DNA of 64,000 nt, taken from positions 62,001 through 126,000 of the forward strand of contig NZ_JBANCG010000003.1 of the NCBI RefSeq assembly GCF_037026715.1, written 5' to 3'. Position numbers and translations under genes: made by a program. Origin of the DNA: Breoghania sp037026715. Its GTDB lineage: Bacteria > Pseudomonadota > Alphaproteobacteria > Rhizobiales > Stappiaceae. Under the pieces are notes generated by a model. It worked only from the letters and a program-made list of their open reading frames with translations. It had not been told where the DNA came from and searched no databases. Below are positions 53,871 to 62,233 of this stretch, one piece after another. The stretch's first letter is position 1. The number at the start of each line of letters is the position of its first letter.

Positions 53871-54485
53871 ATGTCCCTTGAAAATCTTGAACCCGCCCGA
53901 ACCGGCCTCGTCATCGTCGATCTTCAGAACGACTTCGTTCACAGCCAAGGCGCCTATGCGCGCGGCGGGGCGACGTCCGACATGATCGCGGCGCTGCCGG
54001 CACGCGTGAAGCCGGTGGCTGATGCCCTTCGCGCAAAAGGCGGATGGGTCATCTCCACCCAGTTCACGCTGGTGCCGGGCAAGGACGGCGAGCCCTTCAT
54101 CTCTCCGCATCTGAAGGAGCTGCGCCCCTTTCTGAGGAAGGGCGACTTCTGTCCGGGGGCGTGGGGGCACCAGCTTCTCGATGAACTCCAGCCGGCCGAT
54201 CTCTCTGTCGAAAAGGTCGCCTATTCCGCCTTCTACATGTCGCGGCTTGAATGGGTCTTGAAGAAGGCCGGCATCGACACGCTGATCTTCTGCGGCATCG
54301 TCACCAACGGCGGCGTCGCCTCCACCCTGCGTGATGCGCATGTGCGCGACTTTTCGACCGCGATCCTCACCGACGGCTGCGGCGCGTTCAAGCAGGCGAC
54401 GCACGAGGCGGCGATCGCGGATCTTTCCACCATCGCGAAGCCCATGACCTGCGCCGAGGCCGTGGCACTCATCGAAAGCCGCTGA
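53871..54485 (+). CDS. Isochorismatase-fold hydrolase lacking the catalytic cysteine
   Basis: A 204-residue cysteine-hydrolase/isochorismatase family protein. Asp-17 (VIVDLQNDF) and Lys-115 (EKVAYSAFY) of the usual Asp-Lys-Cys triad are present. The third residue is not: the family motif TNxCV reads T145-N-G-G148-V, so glycine replaces cysteine. Isochorismatases proper (EntB, PhzD) also do without this cysteine and act by acid-base chemistry, whereas amidases of the fold (nicotinamidase, N-carbamoylsarcosine amidase, maleamate amidase) need it. An ordinary amidase is therefore unlikely, though Cys-141 is close in sequence. It precedes the flavoprotein gene by 1 bp. Confidence 0.85.
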   Translation: MSLENLEPARTGLVIVDLQNDFVHSQGAYARGGATSDMIAALPARVKPVADALRAKGGWVISTQFTLVPGKDGEPFISPHLKELRPFLRKGDFCPGAWGHQLLDELQPADLSVEKVAYSAFYMSRLEWVLKKAGIDTLIFCGIVTNGGVASTLRDAHVRDFSTAILTDGCGAFKQATHEAAIADLSTIAKPMTCAEAVALIESR

Positions 54486-54486
54486 C

Positions 54487-55893
54487 ATGAACCCGCGCAT
54501 CTCCCGCGAAACGCCGCCGCGCCTCGATGTGGAAACCGACGTGCTCGTCGTCGGGGCGGGTGCCTGCGGTCTGGTCGCAGCCTTGAGGGCGCGCGATGCC
54601 GGCGCCGACGTGATCGTGGTCGAACGCGATGCCTCGCCCTCCGGCTCCACCTCGATGTCCTCAGGCTTCGTGCCCGCGCCCGCCACCCGGTTCCAGCAGG
54701 CGATCGGCGTCGCGGACGACACGCCGGAGCGCTTTGCCGCCGACATCATGGCGAAATCAAAGGGCCAGTCGGAGGCGGGCCTTGCGGGTCTTGCGGCGAA
54801 AACCATCGGTCCGGCGCTGGAATGGCTTGTCGATGCACACGGTCTGGAATGGATCGTGCTCGACGATTTCCTCTATCCCGGCCACACCCGCCACCGCATG
54901 CATGCCGTTCCGGAGAAGACCGGCGAGGCTCTGCTTGCCCGCCTGCTGGCTGCCGTCGAAGCCGCTGGAATTCCGGTCGTGACGGAGGCGCGCGCCACGA
55001 CGCTCTTTGCTAATGAGGAAAACGGCATCGAGGCGGTGGAGATCACGCGGCCCGATGGGGCGAGCGAAATCATCGGCTGCAATGCGCTGGTGCTCGCCTG
55101 CAATGGCTTTGGCGGCAACCGCGAGCTCGTCGCAAAATTCATTCCGGAAATCGCCGGTGGGCTCTATTACGGCCACGAGGGCAACGAGGGCGATGCGATG
55201 CTGTGGGGCGAGCAGTTGGGCGCCCGGCTGCAGCACCTTTCCGGCTATCAGGGGCATGGCTCGCTCGCCCATCCGCACGGGATCCTGATCTCCTGGGGGC
55301 TGATGATGGAGGGCGGCTTCCAGGTGAACAGCGAAGGCCGCCGCTTTTCCAACGAGCACGGCGGCTATTCGGAACAGGCGGTCAACGTGCTGGCCCAGCC
55401 CGGCGGCATCGCCTGGAACGTCTACGACGACCGCATTCACCGTTTCGCACTCGGCTTTCCCGACTATTGCGATGCGGTCGATGCCGGCGCGATCCGCGAG
55501 GGCGAAAACGTCGCCGAACTCGCCGCCGTAACCGGTCTGCCGGCGGATGCTCTTGCCGAAACCTTCGATGCGGTCGCGCGCTTCCAGCGTGGCGAGGTGG
55601 TGGATCCCTTCGGGCGCGACTTCACGGGCAAGCCTGCGCTCGCGGCACCCTTTTATGCGGTGAAGGTCACGGGCGCGCTGTTTCATACCCAGGGCGGTCT
55701 GATGATCGACGACGAGGCCCGCGTGCTCGACACTGAAGGCCACGCATTCGCGAACCTCTTCGCAGGCGGTGGGGCCGCCTGCGGCGTGTCGGGGCCTGAG
55801 GTTTCGGGCTATCTGTCGGGCAACGGTCTTCTGACGGCGATTGCCTTCGGTTATCTCGCGGGAAATTCGGCTGCGGCGAAGAAGGCGTTGTAG
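54487..55893 (+). CDS. FAD-dependent oxidoreductase, fumarate reductase/tricarballylate dehydrogenase-like
   Basis: A 468-residue flavoprotein of the fumarate reductase/succinate dehydrogenase flavoprotein superfamily without heme or iron-sulfur domains. The dinucleotide-binding motif is VLVVGAGACGLVAALRARDAG, the second FAD segment SGSTSMSSGFV, and the C-terminal region NLFAGGGAACGVSGPEVSGY with GGLMIDDEARVLD. Family members reduce or oxidise activated C=C bonds (fumarate, urocanate, 3-oxosteroids, tricarballylate). Here it may dehydrogenate or reduce the unsaturated acid or imide handled by the cluster. It ends inside the lipoate-ligase-like gene on the other strand (43-bp convergent overlap). 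Confidence 0.87.
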   Translation: MNPRISRETPPRLDVETDVLVVGAGACGLVAALRARDAGADVIVVERDASPSGSTSMSSGFVPAPATRFQQAIGVADDTPERFAADIMAKSKGQSEAGLAGLAAKTIGPALEWLVDAHGLEWIVLDDFLYPGHTRHRMHAVPEKTGEALLARLLAAVEAAGIPVVTEARATTLFANEENGIEAVEITRPDGASEIIGCNALVLACNGFGGNRELVAKFIPEIAGGLYYGHEGNEGDAMLWGEQLGARLQHLSGYQGHGSLAHPHGILISWGLMMEGGFQVNSEGRRFSNEHGGYSEQAVNVLAQPGGIAWNVYDDRIHRFALGFPDYCDAVDAGAIREGENVAELAAVTGLPADALAETFDAVARFQRGEVVDPFGRDFTGKPALAAPFYAVKVTGALFHTQGGLMIDDEARVLDTEGHAFANLFAGGGAACGVSGPEVSGYLSGNGLLTAIAFGYLAGNSAAAKKAL

Positions 55894-56564
55894 ATCGCAT
55901 CCATGTTCGCGCGCGTCAGGGCATGCAGCGCAAGGCCGGCCGCCGGATCGCACCGTCGGCTGGAGCCGGCCAGCGCGTGGAACAGGTTGACGGCGACCGC
56001 ACCGGCGCACGGGTCGGCGTCGATCAGGATCGAGGCCTCCGCCACCACCGCGCCATTGCCCGACCAGGACTGCGACAGCCCGGCGATCTTCTGGTCGCCC
56101 ACCGCCACATCGAAGCGGCCGGGGCAGAAGGCGCGGCCGACCTCACCGATGACACTGGAAACGCCCAGGCTCGCCAGCGCCATCTGGATGAGGTTGGCAA
56201 GGCCCCAGTGAAGAGCGTCGAGGCTCAGGTCCGGATCGCCCTGCTCGCCGATCACGGAGATCTGCAGGGTGCCGGGGCCGACCGGCCATGCCCCGCCTCC
56301 GCCCTTGCGCGCCACCACCGGCCAGCCGTCGTGTTCCAGACGCTGACGGGCCATTTCAAATCCCGGCAGCCGTGTCTCCTCGGCGGCGACGGACAGCGCC
56401 CGCGATGCCCGCCAGAAAACGATAGCCGGCGGTCGCCGTCCACCCGCGACATCCCCCGCAAGCGCTTCGATGGTGCGGAAACGCTTTTGCGCATCCACAG
56501 GCTCAAGGAGCGTCAGGACGGAACTGTCTGTTTCGGAGGCGAGGGCGGCGGACGAGTGGGTCAT
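55851..56564 (-). CDS. Lipoate-protein ligase A-like protein
   Basis: A 237-residue protein of the BPL/LplA/LipB fold. The nucleotide/lipoate-binding loop is VARKGGGGAWPVGPGTLQIS, a divergent version of RRxSGGGxVxH in which the serine is glycine and the histidine is absent. The conserved lysine region is VAVGDQKIAGLSQSW, close to the classical GKKIAGxAQ. It lacks the C-terminal accessory domain of LplA. It probably ligates or transfers lipoate or a similar acyl group to a carrier protein. No lipoyl-domain enzyme is near. It converges on, and overlaps, the flavoprotein gene. Confidence 0.75.
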   Translation of the reverse strand: MTHSSAALASETDSSVLTLLEPVDAQKRFRTIEALAGDVAGGRRPPAIVFWRASRALSVAAEETRLPGFEMARQRLEHDGWPVVARKGGGGAWPVGPGTLQISVIGEQGDPDLSLDALHWGLANLIQMALASLGVSSVIGEVGRAFCPGRFDVAVGDQKIAGLSQSWSGNGAVVAEASILIDADPCAGAVAVNLFHALAGSSRRCDPAAGLALHALTRANMDAIYNAFFAAAEFPAR

Positions 56565-57020
56565 TGGTCATCGCTACCGGCAAGGGCCGGTCTCTTTGCT
56601 GATTGACGAAAACACGAATTCCGGCGCCGGGGTTTTCGTTGCAACGGTACCCGCAAACGATACCTGCCAACGGTGCCCCGAAACGTCGTGATCGTTGTTT
56701 CGTGCCATAGCAGATTCGTCCGGGGGCAAACCCGCTGCGCCGACAGGCAAATTGTCGTTCCCCTGCGGGGGCGTAGCGTCTTCGGGATATTGTGCGTCCC
56801 ACGCGGGCAGCAAAAAACGGGGGATGAATGTGCAGACGCGCGGGCATGGCACGCCGTGAGCGCGCTGCGGTTGCACCGGGCAGCGTCCGCGCTCGCAGCC
56901 AACCCCCAAAAGTCGCTTCCTCCTCGTCAGAAACGATTTATCTTGTGCTGATACGATGGGAAACAATCCGGGGCCGTCGCGCCATCGGCGGGGTGTTGCA
57001 GTCGAAACTGAAGGATGCGG
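56565..57020. other. Intergenic region upstream of type I secretion genes
   Basis: About 450 bp between the divergent lipoate-ligase-like gene and the secretion ATPase. Short open frames exist but have no recognisable product or ribosome-binding site. It presumably holds promoters for both directions; I could not identify a convincing -35/-10 pair. Confidence 0.5.
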
Positions 57021-58757
57021 ATGAGCGCAGGTCGAGCTTTTGGAACGGCCCGGTCGGACAATCCCTTGCGGGAGGCTTTGTCCGCCCTGCGCGGCGCCTT
57101 TGCCGGAGTGGGCGTGTTCTCGCTCGCCATCAATCTCCTGATGCTGACTGGCCCGCTGTTCATGCTGCAGGTCTATGACCGGGTGCTGACCAGCCGGTCC
57201 GTGCCGACCCTCGTCGCCCTTTCGGTGCTGATCTGCGGGCTGTTTCTGTTTCTGGGTGTGTTCGAGGCGATCCGCACCCGGGTTCTGTCGCGGGCCGGCT
57301 ACTGGCTCGACGACCGGCTCGGTGCCCTGAATTTCCAGACATATGTCGCCCGCGGCATCTCGGGTAAAAGTCCCACTGGCCGGCCGATCCAGGATCTGTC
57401 CGTGTTGCGCTCGTTTCTCGGCAGTCCGGGCCTTGTCGGCCTGTTCGATCTGCCGTGGATGCCGCTCTACCTGGCGATCGTCTTTCTCATCCATCCGCTT
57501 CTGGGTCTTCTGGCGCTCGCCGGCGCGGTCTTCGTCGCGATCCTCGCGCTCGCCAACGAATTCCTGACGCGCAAGCCGCTCGCCCAGGCGATGGCGCTTG
57601 AGGTGAGCGAGGGAAATTTCGCCGACCAGAGCCGCCGCAACGCGGAAACGATCCTGCCGATGGGGATGCTCGGCCACATCGGCAGGCAATGGCAGGAAAT
57701 CCATGTGCAGGGCATGGAGCGCGCGCAGGCGGGGACTGAGCGGGCGGAGGTTTTTGCCGCGACGTCCAAGGCCAGTCGTCTTCTGCTGCAATCGGCCATC
57801 CTCGGCCTGGGGGCTTGGCTGGCGATCCTTCAGGAAATCACGCCCGGCATGATTGTCGCCACCTCGATCATTTCCGGGCGGGCGCTTGCGCCGGTCGATC
57901 AGGTCATCGGCCAGTGGCGGTCGATCCTGCGCGCGCGCCAGAGCTACGGCCGCCTGAAGGCGCATCTGGCCGGCGCAGCGCCGCGCGAGGCGCCGATACA
58001 ATTGCCGGAGCCCCAGGGCCACCTGCAGGTGCGCATCGCCAACCAGTTCGTGCCGCTTTCCTCAGGTGCGGCGGTGGAGGCGGGCAACCGGCGCCGGGTC
58101 ATCCTCGCGCAGGTGAATTTCGATCTGGAGCCCGGCGACGGGCTCGGCGTGATCGGGCCGTCCGCGTCCGGCAAGTCGACGCTGGCGCGGCTCCTGGTGG
58201 GGGCATGGGTGCCGGATGCGGGAACCGTGCGCCTCGATGGCGCCTCGCTCGATCAATGGGACCGCGAGGCGCTCGGCCGTCATATCGGTTACCTGCCGCA
58301 GGCGGTGGAACTGCTGCCGGGCACGATCCGGCAGAACATCGCCCGCTTCGATGCGGCCGCGGAGGACGCGGAGATCGTGCGCGCTGCACAGATCGCAGGC
58401 GTCCACGACATGATCCTCAGACTTCCCGACGGCTACGCGACCATGGTCGGAGACCGCACGGGGCCGCTTTCGGGTGGTCAAATCCAGCGCATCGGCCTTG
58501 CGCGTGCGCTTTACGGCCGGCCGCGACTGGTGGTGCTCGACGAGCCCAACGCCAATCTCGATGCCGACGGCGACGCGGCGCTCACGGCGGCGATCGAGGC
58601 GATGCGCGCGGACGGGGCGGCGGTCGTCGTCATGGCGCATCGGCCCTCGGCCATCGCCGCGGTCAACAAGGTGATGATGCTGGCCGGCGGCACGATGAAG
58701 GAATTCGGCAACAAGGCGGACGTGTTGCGCAAGGTCACGCGCATGGCCGCCGGTTGA
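57021..58757 (+). CDS. Type I secretion system permease/ATPase (PrtD/LapB-type)
   Basis: A 578-residue inner-membrane ABC exporter with a membrane domain (about residues 25-300, five or six segments) and a C-terminal ATPase. The motifs are IGPSASGKSTLARLL (Walker A), LSGGQIQRIGLARALYG (signature) and LVVLDEPNANLD (Walker B). FMLQVYDRVLTSRS at the N-terminus is typical of the PrtD subfamily that lacks the C39 peptidase-like domain. AAGGA 5 nt before the ATG at 57021 decides the start over an ATG 6 bp upstream. It pairs with the HlyD-type protein downstream. No RTX substrate gene is within the window. Confidence 0.93.
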   Translation: MSAGRAFGTARSDNPLREALSALRGAFAGVGVFSLAINLLMLTGPLFMLQVYDRVLTSRSVPTLVALSVLICGLFLFLGVFEAIRTRVLSRAGYWLDDRLGALNFQTYVARGISGKSPTGRPIQDLSVLRSFLGSPGLVGLFDLPWMPLYLAIVFLIHPLLGLLALAGAVFVAILALANEFLTRKPLAQAMALEVSEGNFADQSRRNAETILPMGMLGHIGRQWQEIHVQGMERAQAGTERAEVFAATSKASRLLLQSAILGLGAWLAILQEITPGMIVATSIISGRALAPVDQVIGQWRSILRARQSYGRLKAHLAGAAPREAPIQLPEPQGHLQVRIANQFVPLSSGAAVEAGNRRRVILAQVNFDLEPGDGLGVIGPSASGKSTLARLLVGAWVPDAGTVRLDGASLDQWDREALGRHIGYLPQAVELLPGTIRQNIARFDAAAEDAEIVRAAQIAGVHDMILRLPDGYATMVGDRTGPLSGGQIQRIGLARALYGRPRLVVLDEPNANLDADGDAALTAAIEAMRADGAAVVVMAHRPSAIAAVNKVMMLAGGTMKEFGNKADVLRKVTRMAAG

Positions 58758-58824
58758 ACCATCGGCCCTACACGCCGCCGAAACAGGCCCTCGCAGGGGC
58801 TCGCAGACAGAGCCGGAGAAAGAT

Positions 58825-60144
58825 ATGGCACACGAGAACGGCCGACGGCCCGTTCGCACGGGCTACCGGATGGTGATGGTCACCGGTCTTGCCGCCGCGC
58901 TTCTGCTTTTTGGCGGCGGCTTCGGCTGGATGGCGGTCGCCCAGCTCTCCGGCGCGGTGGTTGCCAACGGCACGGTCATCGTGCGCGGCAAGCCGAAGTC
59001 GATCCAGCATCTGGATGGCGGCATCATCGAGGAGATCGCGGTCGACAACGGTGACCTGGTCAAGGCGGGCGATGTCCTGGTGCGCCTCGACGAGACGCTG
59101 CTGCGCGCCAATCTGGAGATCTACCGCAATCGCCTGCGCGAGGCCTCGGCCCAGCGCGCGCGGCTGGAGGCGGAGCGGGACGGGCTCGACGAGATTGTCT
59201 TCGACGATGCGTTTTATCGGACCTATGGCCTGGGGGATCCGGCAAACGACGTTCACCGGCGCGGCCAGAGCAAGCTGTTTGCGGCCCGCCGCGTCACGCG
59301 TACCGGCGAGATCGAGCAGCAGCGGGAAAAGATCAACCAGTACGGCAACCAGATCGCCGGGGTGAGGGGCCAGATCGCGGCCAAGCAGGAACAACTTGCC
59401 CTCATCGAGGAGGAGCTCGCGGGCCTGCGCACGCTGGAGGCGCAGGGACACACGTCGAAAACGCGCGTGATGGCGCAGGCGCGCGCCCGCGCCGCGCTGA
59501 TCGGACAGCTTTCCGAGCACACGGCCGATCTTGCGCGCATCGACAATTCCATCCGCGAAACCGAGATCTCGATCCTGCAGATCGAGCGGGGCTTCCGCGA
59601 AGAGGTTCTGTCCGACCTGCGCGAGGCATCCTCCAAGGTGGACGATCTCGTCCAGCAGATCGTCGCCACCAGCAAGCAGATCGAGCGGGTCGATATCCGT
59701 GCGCCCATCGACGGCATCGTGCATGAACTCAACGTGCACACGATCGGCGGGGTCGTGCCGCCCGGCGGCACCTTGATGCAGATCATCCCGGTCAGCGAGG
59801 GGCTGGAGGTGGAGGTTTCAGTCCAGCCCCGGTTCATAGACCAGCTTCACCCGGGCCAGAAGGCGACGATCCGTTTTCCCGCCTTCAACCAGCGCACGAC
59901 GCCGGAAATCTTCGGGCAGGTCGCGGTGATCTCGCCTTCCAGCGTCGTCGACGAAAAGACCGGGGCCACCTTCTATCGGGTCGAGATCACGATTTCCGAG
60001 ACCCAGCTGGCGCGGCTCGGGAGCCTGCAGCTGGTGCCCGGCATGCCGGCGGAAGCCTTTGTGGAAACCCGGCCGCGCACGGTGCTGAGCTATCTCTTCA
60101 AGCCGCTCGCCGACCAGTTCAACCGCGCGCTTCGCGAAGAATAG
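58825..60144 (+). CDS. Type I secretion membrane fusion protein, HlyD/PrtE family
   Basis: A 439-residue periplasmic adaptor. One N-terminal membrane segment (residues about 17-40) is followed by a split lipoyl domain (GTVIVRGKPKSIQHLDGGII), a long coiled-coil hairpin (about residues 90-290, with EIEQQREKINQYGNQ and IAAKQEQLALIEEELAGLR), and the HlyD beta-barrel region VDIRAPIDGIVHELNVHTIG. The C-terminus LSYLFKPLADQFNRALREE is the PrtE/HlyD hallmark. It links the ATPase to an outer-membrane TolC-type channel, which is not encoded nearby. GGAGAAAGAT precedes the start. Confidence 0.94.
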   Translation: MAHENGRRPVRTGYRMVMVTGLAAALLLFGGGFGWMAVAQLSGAVVANGTVIVRGKPKSIQHLDGGIIEEIAVDNGDLVKAGDVLVRLDETLLRANLEIYRNRLREASAQRARLEAERDGLDEIVFDDAFYRTYGLGDPANDVHRRGQSKLFAARRVTRTGEIEQQREKINQYGNQIAGVRGQIAAKQEQLALIEEELAGLRTLEAQGHTSKTRVMAQARARAALIGQLSEHTADLARIDNSIRETEISILQIERGFREEVLSDLREASSKVDDLVQQIVATSKQIERVDIRAPIDGIVHELNVHTIGGVVPPGGTLMQIIPVSEGLEVEVSVQPRFIDQLHPGQKATIRFPAFNQRTTPEIFGQVAVISPSSVVDEKTGATFYRVEITISETQLARLGSLQLVPGMPAEAFVETRPRTVLSYLFKPLADQFNRALREE

Positions 60145-60589
60145 GCGCAGTGCAAAGCCTGAGGTCTGGGAACGTGGCGGCGCCACGCAGGCATCCGGCC
60201 GGCCCCAATCCACCGGCTCCGCCGTCAGCTTCCGCCTTCACCGCCGTCCGGAAGGCCTGCCTGCAAGATCCGGGCTGCGTCGGATGAAACGTCACTTTAG
60301 ATGAACTCTTGTCTTCCGCCCGTCGGTTGTTCGGAGCCGCTTTGTGAGATGTGCCTGTTCTCTGAAATGACCTTGCGATAAATTTTGTCTTTTTCCAGTA
60401 GGTGTGGCGAAATTTACAGAAATTTTGATGGTCTTTATTCGTCCCCGCGGACCGCGACTTAAAGGTCGCACTAGGCTCGTGTTCAATTCACGCCGCATCT
60501 GTGTTTATATCCGCTCGCAACTGAGACATACGCAAGTATGAACATCGATAGCTTCGGCTTCGCAATGCTGGCGAGGGGAGATCGGCTCT
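60145..60589. other. Intergenic region between secretion and LysR genes
   Basis: About 445 bp without a gene. The right part (about 60300-60540) is AT-richer than the window average, as expected for the promoter of the LysR gene. No clear terminator was found after the HlyD-type gene. Confidence 0.5.
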
Positions 60590-61606
60590 ATGGAATTGAG
60601 ACTGTTCCGCGAGTTCGAGGTTCTGGCCGAACACCTGAATTTCAGTCGGGCGGCCGAGCAGTTGAACATGACCCAGCCGGTGCTCAGCCGTCACATCAAG
60701 TATCTTGAGGAGCAGTTTCAGGTCCGCTTGCTCAACAGGAACACCCACAAGGTGGAACTGACGCTCGCCGGCAGGCTCATGCTGGAGGAAGCCAAGAAAA
60801 TAATCGCCCAGTTCGACTCCCTGACACTCGCTGTGCGCGCGGCGAAGGGACTGGGCAACGGCAAGCTCTCCGTCCTCTATCTCGGCGAGGCGACGCGCAG
60901 CTTCCTGTCCTCGTTCCTGGGGACGTTCCGCAAGGCTTACGGCGAGATCGCCGTGGAATGCTGTGACAGTGAACTCGACGCTGTTCCCGAGGCGATCAGG
61001 AAGCATACCTGCGATCTGGCGTTCGTCATCCGGCCTCACGGTGTAAAGGAGAGCATCGCCTCCGTAAGGCATCTTCATTTGTTCGAGGACCGCATGTGCA
61101 TCGCGGTCAACAAGAAGCACCCTCTGGCGCGCCACGCCAGCGTGTCCATCCATGAAGTGGCGAAATGGCCCGTGATCGCGACCAGTCGCGAAATCGCACC
61201 GCGTTCGGGCGAATGCAACGCCCACTTTCTGGAGCGCTACGGCTACAAGGACAGGATCGAGATCGAGTGCCCCAATCTGAAGACCTGTTGCTTCTATCAA
61301 GATATCCATGAAGACGCGGTCGTCGTTCTGCCGCGGCATTGCTCCGACCTGATGTCGCCCAACTCCACGCTGGTGTGGCTCGATGAGGCAGACTGCAAGT
61401 TTGACATCGACCTGATCTGGGAACGGGACAACCGGAACCCGTGTATCGACGTGTTCGTCAAGGAGTTCCGGGAATTCGCACAGCAGCACAGCCTCGCTCC
61501 GCGGGGCGAATTTCCCGCCGGACGGGCGCTTGTCCTTCACGGGGCCTTCCCGTCCGGGGGCATCGTGCCCATGCGCGGGGCCAACACGCTTGTCGGGCGC
61601 GCCTGA
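60590..61606 (+). CDS. LysR-family transcriptional regulator
   Basis: A 338-residue LysR-type regulator. The winged HTH occupies residues 1-60 (LRLFREFEVLAEHLNFSRAA; QLNMTQPVLSRHIKYLEEQF), and the effector domain follows. GAGGGGAG precedes the ATG. It is a little longer than typical (about 300), mostly from a C-terminal tail. It precedes two tandem MFS genes on the same strand, which it may regulate; the 627-bp gap between them contains an AT-rich promoter-like patch. Confidence 0.92.
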   Translation: MELRLFREFEVLAEHLNFSRAAEQLNMTQPVLSRHIKYLEEQFQVRLLNRNTHKVELTLAGRLMLEEAKKIIAQFDSLTLAVRAAKGLGNGKLSVLYLGEATRSFLSSFLGTFRKAYGEIAVECCDSELDAVPEAIRKHTCDLAFVIRPHGVKESIASVRHLHLFEDRMCIAVNKKHPLARHASVSIHEVAKWPVIATSREIAPRSGECNAHFLERYGYKDRIEIECPNLKTCCFYQDIHEDAVVVLPRHCSDLMSPNSTLVWLDEADCKFDIDLIWERDNRNPCIDVFVKEFREFAQQHSLAPRGEFPAGRALVLHGAFPSGGIVPMRGANTLVGRA

Positions 61607-62233
61607 TAGCATCCAGGTGGCCGGCTGGGGCGCATCCGTTTCGGCAAAGAACGCTCCGCGCACTGTCTTGTCCGCAGCGCCGCCATGATCGGCATGGAAC
61701 AGAGACACTTGTCCGATTTGGCGTTTTTCTCAGGGGTTCCGCCCCGTCCTCGGTGCACCGCTATGTTGTATTCGGTTATGTCCAGTGTGAATATCCATTT
61801 TTGGAAAAAGAATTACCGCCGAAATAACGCGCATATATAATAAAAAATAAGAAAAGGCGAATCCGGAATATCTAATACAGAGGCGCGCCATGGGTTGTCC
61901 GGTCTGTTCTTGAAGTTGCCTCGTTGAAGCTTCCGGTATTCTCGAAAAGGCTGGTTTGCGCTGTATGCGCGCTCCCGCGGATATGGAGGAAGGACAAGCT
62001 GTCATCGTGGTCGCTGCCGGTCCTCGGATCGCAGCCCGTGAGGCCACCCGTTTCGCATGCCTTGCATCGGGTGGAACCTTACCGATGCGGAACGGCCGCG
62101 GCGTCGAACAGCGCAGGAGCGCAGCCCGGCATTCCCCCGAACGCCCGCCTGTTTCCGGCGCCGCCAGAGGCGATGTGCGTCGTTCGCGAAAGGGGCCACT
62201 TCTTCGTACCAATAATAAAAATGGGCCGCAAAG
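61607..62233. other. Long intergenic region upstream of the MFS genes
   Basis: 627 bp with no supportable gene. A clearly AT-rich stretch at about 61770-61870 (including TATATAATAAAAAATAAG) probably carries the MFS promoter and the LysR binding site. Open frames across 61924-62433 have no recognisable product and overlap the MFS start. Confidence 0.5.
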
